A stretch of 64,000 nucleotides of DNA from Sternotherus odoratus (Eukaryota > Chordata > Testudines > Kinosternidae): positions 17,273,603-17,337,602 of the forward strand of contig JAVMKO010000001.1 of assembly GCA_032164245.1 (NCBI GenBank), written 5' to 3'. How positions within the stretch are numbered: position 1 is the stretch's first letter; each line of letters starts with the position of its first letter. A program made the position numbers and the translations under genes. Shown piece by piece: positions 22,947-36,136 of the stretch. The notes under the pieces were generated by a model that was not told the DNA's origin, searched no databases, and saw only the letters and a list, made by a program, of their open reading frames with translations.

Positions 22947-24803
22947 CCCCTAAATCATTCCCCCTCCATCCTATCTGCACTGCAGCACAGCCTGACTTCA
23001 CTCACTACAATATTCTTGAGTGGAAGAGCCCCTTCAAGATTCTATGGTGGCAACTACCACAGTAACTTAAAGTGACACCTTCAAGCATCACACTGAGCTT
23101 GATATGTGTGCAGGGAAGAGTGGAAGGAGCGAGTAACCACCCACCAGCAAGTAGTAATATCTGTTACTTCAGCACTTGTGTTACATTTGCTGCTTTATTG
23201 GAACCCTTTAGATCATTCTTGTGTAGGGAAATGGAAGAGGGAGGTCAGAAAAAATTATGATCCTTAAGCCATCTTTACTACTGGTGTATCTGTTTATGTA
23301 TTGCATAAATCCTCAGTACCCAGAGTATCTGGGCCAATTGAAGTCCAGAAAGCTTATTTTGAAAAACTTCATTAGCACTTTTTCAGGGGGACAATGCAGC
23401 AGAAGGCTGTCACTGGCAAAATCCTACTGTTATCTCTGGGTAAAATCTATTTAGCTAACTTTGAGAAAAACACTGATTTGTTGGCTTGTGGATTATTACT
23501 GACAAAATAGCAAAGAGAATGTGACACAATCCTGACATGACATTGCATACCTATTGCATTTATATATAAATTACAGACATCTATACATTTTTGTCAGAGC
23601 ACTTCTGTATCTGTTGCATACACATACATTTGTTTCAGTGACATCTCTTTACACTTCCCTCCCACGCAGTCGTTTTGGAACCATTTTATTCACAATACCA
23701 ACATATTCATTAAACCATGTTCCTAGACTCACAATATCTATATGTATTGCACTGTAGAGCCATACATTTCGGTCCATACATGCTCCCTCAAAAGTATATC
23801 AAGACACATTTTTATCATATCTAGATATTGGGAGGACACAGCGGGGCAGGTAATGTACACTGAGACAGCTGTGCTTAAGGGAGATTGAGACAGTGCCCAC
23901 ATGCAAGTATGGAGAAGTCTAAAAAGGAGAGAGACAAATGTCAAAAAACATTTTAATGTTTCAAACCTTCCTTTTTCTATGATTCACTTTGCTCCGTGTT
24001 TCATTTGTTTAATTGTGCAGTCCCTGTACACAGGCTCTGCAGCTTAAAATTCTCATTACAGCTACTAGAAGCACTTTCCATGGAATTTTATAGATCCAAA
24101 CCCATAATAGAGAATGCAAAATAAAACATTCCAGACTAAGTCCACCAAACCACTTATGGCCTCTTTATGCTCCCAGCTCCAGCATTCCTTTCTCACCTAG
24201 TCTAGCCAACAAAGCCATTTCAGGTTTTCTTTAAAGAACATGAAAAAAAAATCAAATAGAGTTAAAGTTTGGCACAACAACCTTTATGTCAACACACACT
24301 AAGCTGCTTTTCAACCAATGATTATGGGTTTACATGTATATCTATATAGACACACATGGGGAGAGAAAAAGAGAGAGAAAGGCTATAAGTATATATTTAA
24401 GCTGGTCACAAATTTTCATTTGAAACTAGCTTTTGATGGAAAATTGGGTATATACACACACACATACGGTAACTCAATAAGCACCGCTACCATCAATACT
24501 TCGACACCCACGTAGCTGTATGAAGAAAAGCTCATTCCTGTGGTCAAAATGAGTAACAAAGTGGATTTAGTGAACCTGTTATTAACCATTTTTCCTACCA
24601 TTTGATCAGTTATTGTCCCTCAAACTCTATGCAGACTCTGTTCTTGACTAGAGATGGCCACAGAATGAAAATTCTATTTTGCAGAAATTGTTGAAGTTTC
24701 AAAATCTGTGTTCGTTCTGCATTGGTACAAAACTAATTGTGTTCAAATAGCTGTTTTCCACTCAAAAAGATCATGTTTTTTGATTCAGGTCTCTCTCTTG
24801 TCA

Positions 24804-24897
24804 GAAAAAAGAACAAGGAGTACTTGTAGCACTAACAGACTATCAGATTTATTTGGGCATAAGCTTTTGTGGGCTAAAACCCACTTTCCTATCAAAA
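24804..24897 (+). mobile_element. 3' fragment of a reptilian retroelement (family uncertain, Penelope-like suspected)
   Basis: AGAACAAGGAGTACTTGTAG, then ACAGACTATCAGATTTATTT and GGGCATAAGCTTTTGTGGGC match a very common reptile repeat ending. The internal TGTGGGCTAAAACCCAC is a short hairpin. I associate this tail with Penelope-like elements but cannot confirm it. Confidence 0.5.
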
Positions 24898-25090
24898 ACT
24901 TTATCACAAAGAAAGTCTCTGTGACATGTTTCGACCTTCACAAAATAACACATTTTGATGACAATTTTTGTCAAAAATGTTCCATCCAGCTCTATTCTTG
25001 ACAAAGTATTTCTAGAACCAGTTCCACACTTTATACTATAGCAAAGTGTTATCTTTAATCTTAAGTGTTTCCTTTCAGTTAGTTGAAAAC

Positions 25091-25540
25091 TAGGGTGACC
25101 ATATTTCCCAAAGGGAAAAAAGAACACTGCAAGGGACTAGGACCCAGTCATCCCCCACTTCCTCCATGGGGCTGGCCTGTGCCGCTCACCAGAGCCCCAA
25201 TCCCCATGTAGGGCTGGTGACACTGCCCGCCCGAGCCCTGCCTCTCTCCCCACCCCGTGGGTGAGGCTAGAGCTGGAGTTGCTGCTCACTAAAGCCCTAC
25301 CCCACCCCACCCCCGAGCTCTGCCACCCCCCATGTACAGGGTTGGCTTTGCTGCTTGCCCCCCTGCACGTTTCTCTGCACCCCACTGGTTTGACAAAGGT
25401 GGGCATTTGTCCCATTTGCTCTTGCCAACTTCATTAGCTGGCAACAGCAAACAGGACAAATGCCCACTTTTGCCAGAAAAATTGGGACAGGGTTTAAAAA
25501 AGTGACTGTCCCGGACAAAATGGGACCCATGGTCACCGAA
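25091..25540. mobile_element. hAT-type element of the TAGGGTGACCATA group
   Basis: The termini TAGGGTGACCATATTTCCCA and the reverse of TGGGACCCATGGTCACCGAA form inverted repeats. The flanks TTGAAAAC (25083-25090) and TTAAAAAC (25541-25548) match at 7 of 8. The interior has a hairpin at 25392-25480, with arms starting AAAGGTGGGCATTTGTCC. It is related to 16279-17541 by its termini and by its CCCG motifs near the ends. Confidence 0.78.
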
Positions 25541-26780
25541 TTAAAAACCCAAACATTTAACAGAGTTCCCCATACATTTGCTTGATGATCAAAATGTAAT
25601 AAATTATTACTTGAAAATAATTTAAGATTGTAAAAAAAATCTGATGCCTTAATTATCCCGTATGGGGGTCACAAGAAAGATCGTGATTCCAAAATGTATA
25701 TTACTAAATGTCTAAAATATGAAAGAAAAGTGACAAGATCTTTTGTGTAAACCTCCCCTCCCCATAATAAGACTGATAGATTCTCATAGGGTGCCTTTAA
25801 AGCAGATCAGTTAAATTGCTTGGAGTGTGTTATTGATGAGACCGTTATTTTCGGGCCACATTTACCATAGCCTGAAGTGGGTGCAACTATATTGAAGTCA
25901 ACGTGTGCACATTTATAACCACAGTGCATTTGGTAGTGTGTGCATGTGACACACTCCCATCGTCCTGCTTCCTATTGTATTTCTCAGCAGTGTTGTCCAG
26001 TTGAGTAGTGTATGAGAGAGTGGAATTTTTCATCCACTGTAGCTTTTCTCATAACAAGGGTATCTGCAAAGCCAGAGAAACTCTCCACCACTAACCCCCA
26101 AAAAGAGAGAATAAGGGAGAGGGCAATTAATCTTGAATCCTTGGGCTGATCTATTTTATCAATAACCTTCATTCGCTTAATTAGCTTTGCAAATCGTCCT
26201 CTGGGACTCTGAAAGTTCTACTTCCTGTCCAAAGGGTGCACTTTGTGCCAGATTCTCTCTTTGCACAGCTGTTTCAGTTTATGCTCTAGGCAAGCAGTAC
26301 CTCAGAGTCCTCTGAAATAACAGTTACTTTTTATGAGGCATGGAAATGCTCAATAGCCAACCACAACCACAATTCTACCTCACTTCTCCATTTAGTCCTT
26401 AGATTCTCTGCCATTATTTGCCAAACAGTATCTTGACTTTTATTATTTGGTCTGGCGTGTTAAATAGAATGTAATGAGACAAACACACGTTTTCATTTGT
26501 GAACCAAGCTGGGATTTGAGATATACATGTGTATGTTTATACATTTATAATGCGTAGCCCAATATAACTGTTACATAGTATTGACAAAATATCTGTTCTA
26601 GTGCAATTCTTCTCTTTAAAAGTGTTGCATAAACCTACTGTATATATTTTCTTGCTAAAGCAATATTTTTCTCAGTTATCTTTTTATGTTTTACTTTACA
26701 TTTAAACATTTTAAAACATAAATAGGACTTCCACCTCCCAATAGGAACGAGCTAAAGTAAATATGTGCAACTTTTGCATA

Positions 26781-27771
26781 TCTATATATATAACAGTCAA
26801 ATGGTGTATGTATGCGTGTATGTATGTATGCTTACTCCTTCCACACCGTTTGAGCTAGAGACTTGAAATTTGGTACAGTTAGAGGTCTTGGGGTCCTAAT
26901 GACCGTAAGAGTCGAAAATTTTTCAAATCTCACCTCTGACGCCCCCCAGAGGTGAAATTATTTAAAGGCCAATCACATCAGCTGGGCAGCTGCTGTTCTC
27001 TGTGACATAGTTATGATGTCATAATACCCCCTCCAACAGACACCGCACTCGCTCAGCTCTCTGCCCCCTCCCCCCTCCAACGGACTCCGGAATCCCTCAG
27101 CTCTCTGCCCCCTCCCCCTCCGACGGACCCCGGAATCCCTCAGCTCTCTGCCCCCTCCCCACCTCCGACGGACCCGAGTTGGGTTTGGTCGGAGGGTAAG
27201 TGAGGTGGGGGTGTCAGGTTTGGTCGGGGGGGTAAGTGAGCCAGGGGTGTCGGGTTTGGTCTGGGGGGGTGGGAAGGTGTCTGGGTGGGTGAGGTGTGAG
27301 GTGTGGGTGTTTGGGTTGGTCAGGGGGTGTTGGGGTTGGTGAGGGGGGGGTAAGGTTGGGATGTTGGGTTTGTTTGGGGGGTGAGGAGGGGGGTCGGGGT
27401 TGGTCGAGGGGTAAGTGAGGTGTGGGTGTCGGGTTTGTTTGTGGTGGTAGGTAGGGGTGTCGGGTTTGGTTGCGGGGGGGGAAGTGAGGTGGGTGTGTCA
27501 GGTTTGGTCTACGGGGGGTGAGGTGTGGGTGTTGGTCAGGGGCTGTTGGGGTTGGTAGGGGGGAGACGTGGGGGTTTGGGTGGGGGGGTGAAAATGTGAG
27601 TCGGGGTTGGTCGAGGGGTAAGTGCGGTGGGGGTGTCGGGTTTGGTCGGGGGGGGTGAGGTGGATGTGTCAGGTTTGCTCTCTGCCCCCTCCAACGGACC
27701 CCGCACTCGCTCAGCTCTCTGCCCCCTCCCCACCTCCGACTGACCCGAGCAACGCCGGGTATTTTCGCTAG
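26781..27771 (+). mobile_element. Non-autonomous Helitron, copy 2 (991 bp)
   Basis: The 5' end is TCTATATATATAACAGTC; the 3' hairpin ACCCG-loop-CGGGT is followed by TATTTTCG and CTAG at 27768-27771. It is inserted between A (26780) and T (27772). The unique block after the start is nearly identical to copy 1. The C-rich array (about 27030-27175) has fewer units and the G-rich array (27177-27680) differs in repeat number. Same orientation as copy 1, 15.3 kb away. Confidence 0.88.
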
Positions 27772-27935
27772 TGTGTAATAGGTTCTACTTAGAAAGTCAA
27801 AAGTCTACAATTAAGAAAAATATCATTTGTGCCTCTAGCTGTTTTGATTGTTTGTTTGTTTAAAGAGGAACAATCGCTATTTGGTTCACAAATAGTCATA
27901 GATTTTCATGCAGACTTTTAGGATAATCTTATTTG

Positions 27936-28312
27936 ATGTCATTATTATTATTCCCATTTTACAGATTTGGAACTGAGGCACACAGAAATGTAAGGGTATG
28001 TCTGTGCTGCAATGGAGGTGTGATTGCAGTATGAGTAGACATACCCAACTAGCATTTTATCCAGATAGGCAGAATACCAGTAGCAGTAAAGTCATGGCAT
28101 TATGGGCTTCAATGCGGGCTGTACAAGCCTACCCATGCCCCTGGGTATTTACATAAGTGGCTGGTATGTACACTCACTAGATTAAAACGTCCAGCATTAT
28201 CTCCAATTTCAGTGTAGACATACCCTAACTGATTTGCCCAAGGTCACACAGGAAGTTGGTGATGGAGCAGGAACTTGATTGTCCAATCACTAATTCCTCC
28301 ATGACTGAACAA
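27936..28312 (-). repeat. MIR-like SINE interrupted by a Harbinger-like element
   Basis: The left half has TTATTCCCATTTTACAGAT and AACTGAGGCACACAGAAATG; the right half has GATTTGCCCAAGGTCACACA and GATGGAGCAGGAACTTGATT. Together they are the reverse of the MIR core. The gap between the halves is exactly the element at 27994-28225 plus one TAA. Confidence 0.75.
27994..28225. mobile_element. Harbinger-like miniature element, TAA duplication
   Basis: The termini GGGTATGTCTGTGCTG and the reverse of CAGTGTAGACATACCC match at 14 of 16. TAA flanks both sides (27991-27993 and 28226-28228). The 232-bp interior is non-coding. Confidence 0.85.
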
Positions 28313-29734
28313 TCATTCTTTTCATCTATTTGATTCTGTATAGCAGATTTACTGCAGACACATTTTTTTATGCTTTAATGAACTTAGCACAACAAAAGTG
28401 GGTGCCAAAAATTAGTCCTTTAATTTTCAAGTTGGTACCTCAGCAAGTGGCTTGATTTTTCACTAATTTTATTGAAAGGACACAAGAAAAAAACAGTGCA
28501 AAAAACTTAAAGACGTCGGACTCCAGTTTCTCCCAAGAGTTATTTTTGTGTGTGAAGTGAATAGACTGCTGGTAGATGGATGGCACAGTGTAAACAAACC
28601 TTCGATTTATAGAACAAGAAAAGCACAGGTAACACTAATTCAAACTTTCCCAGACTGACCTGTCAACGCAGCCCGACATGGAGAGAACACTGTTACGTCC
28701 AAACCCATTTAATCTCTGTCATCTGTGCACAGGGTGGTTACAATCATTTAACTAGTGCCAATTTTGACACTGGACAACTTGAACAGACCACATGTAACAT
28801 TTTCAAAAATGCTTAAGTGACTTAAAGCCAAAGTCCCATTTTCAAAAGGGATTTAGGCACTTAGCATGAATGAAAGTCACTCAGTGGTATCTTGAGTTGC
28901 TGTATGACATATAGGTACCATGGTGGCAGATGTCTTAGAAAAAATTAAGGTATGCAGGTAACTAAAACTTGGTTCACTGTCTTCTTTAATCACATTTTCT
29001 ATCATCGGTTTTATAATTCAGCATTTCTGATGTGTTTAAATGAAGTGGTAACAGTTTAAGAAGTGGAAATTGTCTTGTAATAGAGTTAAATTTGGATCTG
29101 AAATGATGGACACCCTTCATAAGAGATACTGCTTTTTCTGAGTTTATCCATTATACCCCTCTGCTTTTATTGCAAGCAGAGTGAAAACATCATGGTTTTC
29201 TAGGAAGGGAGATGCCTGTGTTTATTTGTTTTGTGGTATATTTGTGCAAAGAGACTTTTCGGCTGTGGGAAAGAGTCAGTAATGCCTGAAGATATGTGTT
29301 TAGGCAGTGAAAATACTTGATTTGTCAGTGATTGTAGAGGTTGTGCTGTGTCATCGATTCCTTCTGTTCCTGCTGCCTCTTTGAACATAGTTTAGATGAG
29401 AGAAATGTAGCCCAGGTGGAGGTCTCACTGTTATTTCCTGATCTTCTTAGTGAAAAGAAATAGACTGCTACCTTGCCGAAGGAAAAAATGTTACCAGATC
29501 CTCATCCATTAGCCATAATAGCTGCACCAATTTTCTATTCTAAACAACACCCAAATGAATAATCTGGGGTGTCCTTCAGAGCCATGACTGATGGGATTTT
29601 CTCCCATACTACACTGTAATATCATATAGCACACCTGCCACCGGGGGGGGGAAGGGGCTGTGCATGATCTGGTTGGTGAATTTTAGTATTTGTATTGTTA
29701 ATTAATTAACCTTCTCAGCCCGCAGTGAGATTGA

Positions 29735-29880
29735 TTAGTAGTAGCATGGCCACTTTTACAAATGGAGAAATTCAGACAGAAAGGTTGAGTAATTTGACCC
29801 AATCCACAGTGCCAAAACTGGATTAGGACATAGTCTGTTCTTGGTCTCATCATGCTGCGTCCTCTAGACCATGCCACCTT
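29735..29880 (-). repeat. MIR-like SINE fragment
   Basis: CACTTTTACAAATGGAGAAA, then AGACAGAAAGGTTGAGTAAT, GACCCAATCCACAGTGCC and CTAGACCATGCCACC follow the order of the reversed MIR core and 5' part. Strongly diverged. Confidence 0.55.
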
Positions 29881-31433
29881 TTATGCTGTAGAACTGCTAG
29901 TTGTATTCAGAAGTCTTCATTGGATGTTGTACGGAGGAGCTAACTCAGCCAACTGGGGAAACCTTGAAGCAACCGTGATGGCTTCAGTGGCACTGCTTCC
30001 TAGCATTTAGGAAATGATTGGGGTTATTCCCAAAAATCAAGAGCTCTCTGCACATGGGTGGATGTAGATGAGGAGTGAGATTGTAGCCTATAAAATGTAG
30101 CCAATAAAAATGATAAAACTCTCAGTTCTAGTGAACAGCTTATATTGGTTTAGTCTGGGGACAGGAGAGTTGTGTATTTCATGACAACTTCTTCCTGGTC
30201 TAGATCTCCAAAATAGACAGCCAAGTTTATACCACTGGAGTGCCGGGAACCCATCTTTCCAGTGGGACACAGTGCTTCTTTGTAGGCCTGGTTAGAACAT
30301 GAAATACTGAACCTTAAAATTGTGACGTGAATATGGACAGAAAAGCTATTTAAATCCATTCTAGAGATTATAACTGATACATGAGAGAAAATGTCTGTCC
30401 TTCCCAGTATGTGGATAGTTATATATGACTTTACGGCAGAGGGATACAAAAAAAACAAAACAGTTGCAATAACGTTTTTGAAAACCTTCTCCTTGAAATG
30501 TGACATAAGTACCATTGTTATTCCCCTAGATTGATAACAAAAGTAAAAAAGTGACTCCAATTCAAAGATGATGGGTGTAAGAATAATATTTTACTGGCAT
30601 AACCTACATAAATCACTATCTACCACTTCAGAACTACTGTCACCGTTTCAGGATAACTGCACTTTATATCCTCTATTCATTGTCTGCTCCAGGAGTACCC
30701 AATCAGATCTCAGGCCTTCAGCCATCACCCATATTTGGGCAAGAACCTGTGTCCCATTCCCTTCTGATCAGTGTTTTAAACCTGCATACAAGGGTAAGCT
30801 TCAAAGGCCGGACATCTGCATAACCAGCCTTGGGATTTTGCACTAATCATTCCCTAGTGATTCCAGATTGTCATCACTTGCATAGATATGAAGGGCTTTG
30901 GGCATTCTACATCTGGCCCATCTCAATGCAATGGCTTTTTGAAGTTTTCATATAAAATCCAATAAGGACCCCAAAGTTACTGCATGTTTTGCAATATCTG
31001 TGACAACTACCATCCCAAACTCATCCCAATTAGGAATGGCCAGAGAACAAGAATTCAGCTTACCAAAATATTTTGCAGTTTTGAGATTTGCTTTCATTCA
31101 AATCCCTGCTCTGAATCAGGCAGTGCAAGGACTTGGAGTATCCCAGATCCCAAGTGACTAGCCTACTCACTGGGGTGTTCTGGGGTGTGTCTCTTTCACA
31201 CTCTGATTTTGTGCAGAAATTCTATCCAGTGAGGGAGCAGCTGATGAGCAGCGGGCAAGTGAGCGGCCAACGAGCTTACTTAATACCATATGCAGTGACA
31301 TAGTATTACAACTTACATCTACATGGAGAGCAAAGGTATAGGTTAGAAGAGATAGATAAAGCATTAAGACCGTAATTCAGTAAAGCACTTAAATGTGCTT
31401 ACATTCCATTGACTTCAAGCATGTACTTCAGTC

Positions 31434-31501
31434 ACAGTCAACCTGTGGAACTCCTTGCCTGAGGAGGTTGTGAAAACTAGGAATATAACAGGGTTTAAAA
31501 G

Positions 31502-31557
<56 letters not shown>

Positions 31558-31792
31558 TCATGAAGGTTAAGTTCATTAATGGCTATTAGCCAGGATGGGT
31601 ACAGAATGGTGTCTCTAGCCTCTGTTTGTCAGAGGGGTGTGATGGATGGCAGGAGAGAGAACACTTGATCATTACCTGTTAGGTTCACTCACTCAGGGGC
31701 ACATGGCATTGGCCACTGTCGGTAGACAGGATACTGGACTGGATGGACCTTTGGTCTGACCCAGTATGGCTATTCTTATGTTCTTATGTTCA
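31434..31792 (+). mobile_element. CR1 LINE 3' part with internal microsatellite
   Basis: Recognised by AACTCCTTGCCTGAGGAGG, TGGCTATTAGCCAGGATGGG, TCTCTAGCCTCTGTTTGTCA and a tail of TATTCTTATGTTCTTATGTT. It is the sense counterpart of the antisense CR1 at 19961-21120. A GATA array lies inside. Confidence 0.88.
31501..31557. repeat. (GATA)n microsatellite, about 14 units
   Basis: Uninterrupted GATA units fill this stretch. It sits where CR1 copies normally read AGATAAATTCATG, so it probably expanded from the element's own sequence. Confidence 0.97.
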
Positions 31793-34250
31793 GTCCTGAT
31801 TAATTTAATCACCTGATTATACATTCATATCTTTGATTTCAGTATTTTCATGTATGGGATTCTGACTTTTTAGAGGTACAAATGCTGTTGTAAATTTCAG
31901 ATGGTTTTCATGATCAGTTATCATTGAATCCCCCAACTGAGCAGATGAACCCTACACTTATGTATATCTATTATTTTGAGTAAGCTTGTTTGAGTAATTA
32001 ATAAGCAGTGCAAAAATTGTCTTCTTCCTCTGGCCCCTGGTAAAACAGTGAAATTAAGAGATTGATACATCTGTTGAAATCGTAGTAGGAAGGTGTCCCA
32101 TTTGAGATGTTGACTTAGAAGTAGATTGTAAGTGATGATGGACGTGAAAAAGGAGCAAATACAGGAGAAGAAATGATTGATTGCAAGGTAAATAAAAAAG
32201 AAGAAAATTAACACTTCTCTTCTGTTTCCATTTCTTTACAGCTCTTATTATTTCCACAGTCATTTTCATTAGATTCCTATTAGATGTTCTGCCTTTCACG
32301 TCCTTTCCCTATTTTACATTCCCCACCAACCTTTGCCTCTTTTCTTTGTGCTCTCTCTCTTTTGTCTGTCTCTCTTCCATCTGTTTTCTCATTATCTTTT
32401 TCTGTCCCAATTTTCTTTTATCTGTGCTCATCCAGTCTCTTCTCTTCCTCATGTCCTTATCACCTTTAAATATTTTCACCCGTTTTAAATCACTGTTATT
32501 TCAGTAGCACTCATGCTGGTGTTCTTCAGGGCTCTTACACCAGCTGTGTCAAGCTGCAGCTTTCCAATCGGGACTAGACAGGAGAGGGGGCCATGTCTGT
32601 AGTTCAGGGAAAATAATAAATTAACTTCAGCAGCTCCAGAAAGATAATGTTAAACTTGTTGAAAACTTAATATTGAAAGAGGCTAAAGGAAATGAGCCTT
32701 GAACCTTTTAGTGTCCTTACTTGGCATAACAAGAGCTAGAGAAGCGGCATGCTGCCTGTGGATGGGCTGCTTGAGTTAGAATGGTTGCCAACACTGGCTG
32801 CTACGAATTTTAACATGTATAGATCTGTGAAACGTCTTATGTGATTTATTCCAAGGAACTGGTGGAATAACCATCAACGTGATGTACTTCAAGCTAGCTA
32901 GAAAATACTCTGTAGGGAATGATGCTTAAAGCCATAAACCAACCTCTAGGCACCTCATCCAAAACCCATTGATGTCTTTCCATTGATTTCAGTGGGTTTT
33001 GGATTAGGCCCTAACAGAAGAATTTAGAAAGAAATGTCCCCTCGGAGCTGGCTATTCCACAAATGTCCACCACAGAAGTGTTCTTCCCTTTCTCGGAAGC
33101 ACTGTGTTCTGACCACTAAAAAAGACAGGATCCACTATGAAAGAGCATCTATCCCACCAGAATAGTCCAATAGGTGAGTTCTTGTGTAATAAAGTTTGTT
33201 CTGAGCCAGCCATGCAATCTGTTTCCATTACTGAATCATTTTTAAAATAAGGGAAATATTTTTGTTTAAAGGGAGGGTGTTCAGAGATCATAATCCCTTG
33301 GTAACAATTACAGTCTTAGTTGCAAGTGACTTTCTGGTTAAGATTCATGATGGAGCTTTTTAATTGTTATTCATTTAACAATAAGTGGAATTGACACAGA
33401 AAAGTACAGTGCATGTGCCAGAATATGATTTGTCTATTTAAAAGGACAATTTTGCACATGATTTTTGCATGCAAATAATGGATCAACTGAGAGTCAGTTG
33501 TTGTCATTGCCATTAACTTCAATGAAGTTTATCCCATTTACCTCAGAAGGGAATTTGGCCCAGTATGTGGAATGCATTTGAATATTTCATACCAAAATGT
33601 AGAGATGGTAATAGAATAGCTTCAGTTCAGATTGCATGAGGTTCCATCTTCGTTTAAGCTCATCCTCATGATTCTGTTTCTATTGGTTTCCAGGGACTTA
33701 TTTTGAACAAATGTCTTATCCATGCTGATGTGTACTGTTACCCAGAGAACAATAAATTATTAGGCACAGAATGGAACAAAAAGGATCTCTTGTTCACAAA
33801 GTATAGCATGTTGAAATAAAACATGTACTGAATTCACTATGCTTGACAACTGGTAATTATTTAATGGGGGTGGGGGGGGAGAATGTGTTTGGACACTTTA
33901 AAATACCTGATTCTCCAGCCAAAAGCTTTAGGCACCACTTGAGAGGTTTCCACTGAAATGTACAATATCAGGGGTGATGAGCTACTTAAATAATTTCTGC
34001 TAAATACTACACCGTATTTTGAAGGGAATGACATTCAAATGTTCAGGAGTTGAGCTTGCTTTGGAAATCAGGTGGAGAATTGAGCAAGAACTGACTTTCT
34101 TGGGAGATTTTCACTTCTTCCTAAGTTACCTTGATTACAAAATACAGCAAGAATAGCCTGAAGAGCAATTCATTTTTATTTTCTGACTTGGTCAGGAAAG
34201 CGCTGAAGGGTAGTTACATGAATATAGGAATTGCTATACTAGAACAGACC

Positions 34251-34365
34251 CAAGTTGGGCTAAACCTGTCAGAGAGGATCTAGGTTTACTAAGGCCTGCC
34301 TCCCTGCAGAGGGATGGACTTCATGACTTCTTGAGGTCCCTTCCAACCATACATTTTTATGATTC
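34251..34365 (+). mobile_element. CR1 LINE 3' tail
   Basis: AGAGAGGATCTAGGTTTACT, GGATGGACTTCATGACTTCT, TGAGGTCCCTTCCAACC and the end TTTTTATGATTCTT form the CR1 3' terminus. The preceding 40 bases (GGAATTGCTATACTAGAACA) look like an opposite-strand CR1 scrap. Confidence 0.82.
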
Positions 34366-35833
34366 TTTATTTACTGGGAGCAGCATGGGAGAAAACACTA
34401 AGTTGTTTGTTTGAAAATTGAACAAGTGGGCAGTGGAAGCTGGCAACATGGGCCCACAGGAGGCAAACATCAACAGCTCAGTATCGAAAGAGAGATGGTA
34501 GGGAGGATGCAGATTGACTGAACTTGCTTCTGTCTCAAATAAAATCAAATGTGGCTGCAGAGTGTAATTTAGTGTAAAATATGTCCTATTTCATGATTAA
34601 AGCCCTGAAAAGTGTTACATGTGTTCAATTGATCAATCATACATCATTTAAAGGTAACTCTACTATTTTATCTTTTTTCCCTCATTCTGTGTCTGTATCT
34701 CATGCTGTGCCCTACATTTAGGTCTTGGCAGAATGACAATGACAGCTAAGCGGTGATCTGTACTGTGTACTTTAAATAGCATTCTCCTCCTGAAGTTTGA
34801 AAATGCACTTTAGCGTGTATACGGCCATCTCCTTAAAGAAAACCTGAAAGCCATTGTCCTGGTCCATGGCAATTTGTTTGAAAATCTGATATATACATGG
34901 TTTGAGAAGCCAAATGTTATTAGTAATAAATCCTAATGAATTTACTCAAGCCGGATTTTTATGTACTTGCACATTACTAACTTTATTCTTAACTTCCCTA
35001 TCGACTGCATTTAATTAAATGTTGAACAATTGGTGGTCGAAAGATTAATGGGCTGGACCAATCACTTAGTGGCCTGCTTTGCATGTATGTGCACTATAGG
35101 GAACATGGTTTTTATACCCTGTGTCTCTTTGCTTGGGCTGATGCCATATCTGAATTTGGTGGTTGAAGCATGGTGAGGTGCAAGAAAGTGTATCTCATGT
35201 TGCTTGGCTCCAGTTCTTTAAGTTACCAGTAGTAATTATCTTGGAGGTGGGGGAATTAAATTAGAATCATGGCAGTAGTTATTTTAAAGGCACAGTCTGG
35301 ACTGCATAACCTTCCTATAACCTGGAAGAACTCTTGCAAAAGGTACTGAAGAAGAAAAACCAGAAACTACATATTCTGGATTAATCTGCTGAAGGGAAAC
35401 AAAACACAAAAAACCTAACTCCCTTTTCCCAGTGAGTTTCGTTTGCCTATCTGTATGCCTATCGTTTGCCTATCTGTATGTGTTTTAGGTTTGAGTGGAA
35501 GGTGCTACTTGGCTCCCTCTTGAAGCTCTGTGTGTGAAACAGATAATTGTTCTCCTGGCTTTGAATGATTACAGGTGCAGAGTGATTCATTAATTTAATG
35601 AAGAAAGATTTTTTAATAATAATCTGTAGCCTGGTGGAGTGTCAGCAACCAAAGTGGTGAATGAGAGAGCTATGAGAATCTTCAGATAGTTCTTGAGTTT
35701 TATAAATGTCAAGGAAGGAGGATATTTTTATATAGGTTAGGAAATGGGGGTATAGGTAGGAATTAATAGGAGGAATTTAAATAAAGGAAAAATACAGTAT
35801 CAAGGAAACATCCTCATTTATAGGCCTTGCTTA

Positions 35834-36136
35834 GGGTATGTGGACGCAGCTGGTGGGAGATGTGATTCCCCACCCAGATAAACAGACACTTGCTAAATTT
35901 GCTCGAGCTAGCATGATAAAAATAGCAGGGTGGGCACTGCAACACGGCACAGTTTATCCACCTGAGCTCACACCCAGGGATTTGCGCAGGCTTGGACTCG
36001 AGTGGCTTATCCAAGCTGTCGCCCATGCCACAATGTCCACATTGTTATCTTTAGCACACTAGCTGCAGCAGTGCTAGCACAAGTCTGACAGTGCACCCTG
36101 AGGCTCATACCTCTTAGCTGCAGTGTAGAGATACCT
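35834..36136. mobile_element. Harbinger-like miniature element, TTA duplication
   Basis: The left end GGGTATGTGGACGCAGCTG pairs with the reverse of GCAGTGTAGAGATACCT. TTA flanks both sides (35831-35833 and 36137-36139). Interior about 300 bp, non-coding; the overlapping ORFs on both strands are incidental. Confidence 0.72.
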
